In this document: positions 4,706 to 5,634 of the stretch, in pieces | Position numbering within the stretch: the stretch's first letter is position 1 | Layout of the letters: every line of letters begins with the position of its first letter | Assembly: GCA_017304275.1 (NCBI GenBank) | Contig: JAFKKW010000072.1 | Location: 1-5,634 of the forward strand | Length of the DNA: 5,634 bases | Reading direction: 5' to 3' | Source: Hyphomicrobiales bacterium | GTDB taxonomy: Bacteria > Pseudomonadota > Alphaproteobacteria > Rhizobiales > Hyphomicrobiaceae | The notes under the pieces: model-generated | The model's input: only the letters and a program-made list of their open reading frames with translations | Told to the model about the DNA's origin: nothing | Databases searched by the model: none | Position numbers and translations under genes: made by a program

Positions 4706-5634
4706 ATGAGAACGACCTATCTGGTAGGAGCCGGACTCGGCTTGGTTGCGGCGGTGGTTTTCGCCTCCGCGACCACGGGGCCGATGCTTGCCCGCCTGCT
4801 GCTGATGTTCATCACGCCGCTTCCGATCGCGCTTGCGGGACTCGGCTGGGGATGGCGCGCGGCGATGTTGGCCGGCGTGACCGGCAGCGCGCTCATTCTC
4901 GCTTTCACGAGTCCGGCCGTCGCGCTGGCGTTCGCGATCACGCAAGCGGCGCCGATGGTATTGCTCACCTATCTCGCGCTCCTGAGCCGCCCCATCGCCG
5001 GGAGCGGCGTTTCCGAAGGCGGCGACGTCGCCACGGTGGAGTGGTACCCGGTCGGCAGGATCGTCTTGTGGTCCGCAGTGCTGGCGGGATTGATGGCCGT
5101 CGCCATGCTGATGATCATCGGTGGCGACCTCGAGACATTGCGGCGCACGCTCGGCGATTTCATCAAGACGACGTTCGAGGCCGGACTTGCGCAGACTGAC
5201 GGCAAGGCGCAGTTCAGCGAGGCGGAGATTGCGGCGATCTCGGAGATCGCCCTCAGCGTGCTGCCCGGTGCGTCCGCCATGTCGTGGATGGGGAGCCTGC
5301 TGTTCAACCTCTGGCTCGCGGGGCGGGTGACCAACGCGTCCGGCCAGCTCGGGCGGCCGTGGCCGGATCTCGCCGCCCTCACCTTTCCGGCCGGCACGCC
5401 GCTCGCGTTTGGTGTCACGCTGCTCGCGACTATGCTCGCAGGCTATCCGGGTCTCGCGGCCGCGGCCTTCGCGGGCGGGCTGTTCCTCGCCTACCTGCTG
5501 CTCGGCCTCGCCATCCTGCACTACACGACGCGCGGTCAGCCGTGGCGCCCGATCGCGCTCTGGCTGCTCTACGGCACGCTGCTCGTCGTCAACATCTGGA
5601 TCGCGATCGTCATCGTCCTGCTCGGGCTCGCGGA
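4706..5634 (+). CDS. DUF2232-like multi-spanning membrane protein, cut by window edge
   Basis: The frame is open for 309 codons from the ATG to the right edge, with no stop. It encodes a very hydrophobic inner-membrane protein. Helices are predicted at about residues 5-22, 27-47, 51-70, 72-94, 118-140, 184-206 (weak), 232-247, 251-272 and 282-309. A polar loop with VEWYPVGRIVLW leads into the fifth helix, and a larger acidic loop spans about 141-183. This layout and its place after rpsF-rpsR match the DUF2232 family (YybS-like), which in Rhizobiales commonly sits between rpsR and rplI. Function is unknown. The start has only a weak GGGA (4693-4696) nine bases upstream, but the first helix begins right after it. 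It is 91 bases downstream of the truncated rpsR and probably in the same transcript. I expect rplI just beyond the window. Confidence 0.8.
   Translation, partial: MRTTYLVGAGLGLVAAVVFASATTGPMLARLLLMFITPLPIALAGLGWGWRAAMLAGVTGSALILAFTSPAVALAFAITQAAPMVLLTYLALLSRPIAGSGVSEGGDVATVEWYPVGRIVLWSAVLAGLMAVAMLMIIGGDLETLRRTLGDFIKTTFEAGLAQTDGKAQFSEAEIAAISEIALSVLPGASAMSWMGSLLFNLWLAGRVTNASGQLGRPWPDLAALTFPAGTPLAFGVTLLATMLAGYPGLAAAAFAGGLFLAYLLLGLAILHYTTRGQPWRPIALWLLYGTLLVVNIWIAIVIVLLGLA

Noticed and set aside
3682..4707. Long minus-strand open frame (341 codons) opposite rpsF and rpsR
   Set aside because: It is antisense to clearly recognisable ribosomal protein genes. Its Ala/Arg-rich composition is what high-GC coding DNA gives in the shadow frame.
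4700..5521. Minus-strand open frame (273 codons) opposite the DUF2232 gene
   Set aside because: The plus-strand frame gives a coherent membrane protein over its whole length. The minus product is a low-complexity Arg/Glu-rich shadow.

Overview
The window looks like chromosomal DNA of an alphaproteobacterium, most likely from the Rhizobiales/Hyphomicrobiales. Three things support this: the high GC content, the gene order fabD-fabG-acpP-fabF, and a divergent rpsF-rpsR-DUF2232 cluster next to it. I know this arrangement from that order, and it could not be checked by a search here. I see no mobile element, CRISPR array, tRNA or rRNA.

Left part, minus strand (about 1-2986): a core type II fatty acid synthesis cluster read from right to left. 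fabD (malonyl-CoA:ACP transacylase, TTG start) is followed after 42 bases by fabG (3-ketoacyl-ACP reductase). A 372-base gap follows. It holds hairpins, one with a T-tract, and a TTGACT -35-like box for acpP, so the carrier protein gene probably has its own promoter. acpP is followed by a structured 198-base spacer and then the first 112 codons of fabF, which runs off the left edge. FabD loads malonate onto AcpP, FabF condenses, and FabG reduces the product.

Middle, plus strand (about 3008-3616): two small genes with good ribosome binding sites. One is a 70-residue two-helix membrane protein resembling the 2TM domain family. The other is a 96-residue protein of unknown function with an N-terminal membrane anchor. 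The 200-base divergent gap upstream probably holds promoters for both directions.

Right part, plus strand (about 3646-5634): a strong promoter-like sequence, a leader of about 210 bases with two stable hairpins, then rpsF (ribosomal protein S6 with a long RGG-rich tail), rpsR (S18), and a multi-spanning DUF2232 membrane protein cut by the right edge.

The most striking observation is rpsR. Its first 42 codons are a perfectly ordinary S18, but the reading frame then ends after three more codons. The C-terminal half, which carries most of the rRNA and S6 contacts, is absent from all three frames downstream. This is either a real in-frame deletion in a gene usually considered essential, with an intact copy elsewhere, or a sequence or assembly error. 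The rest is mostly ordinary housekeeping DNA. I see no convincing new multi-gene system.
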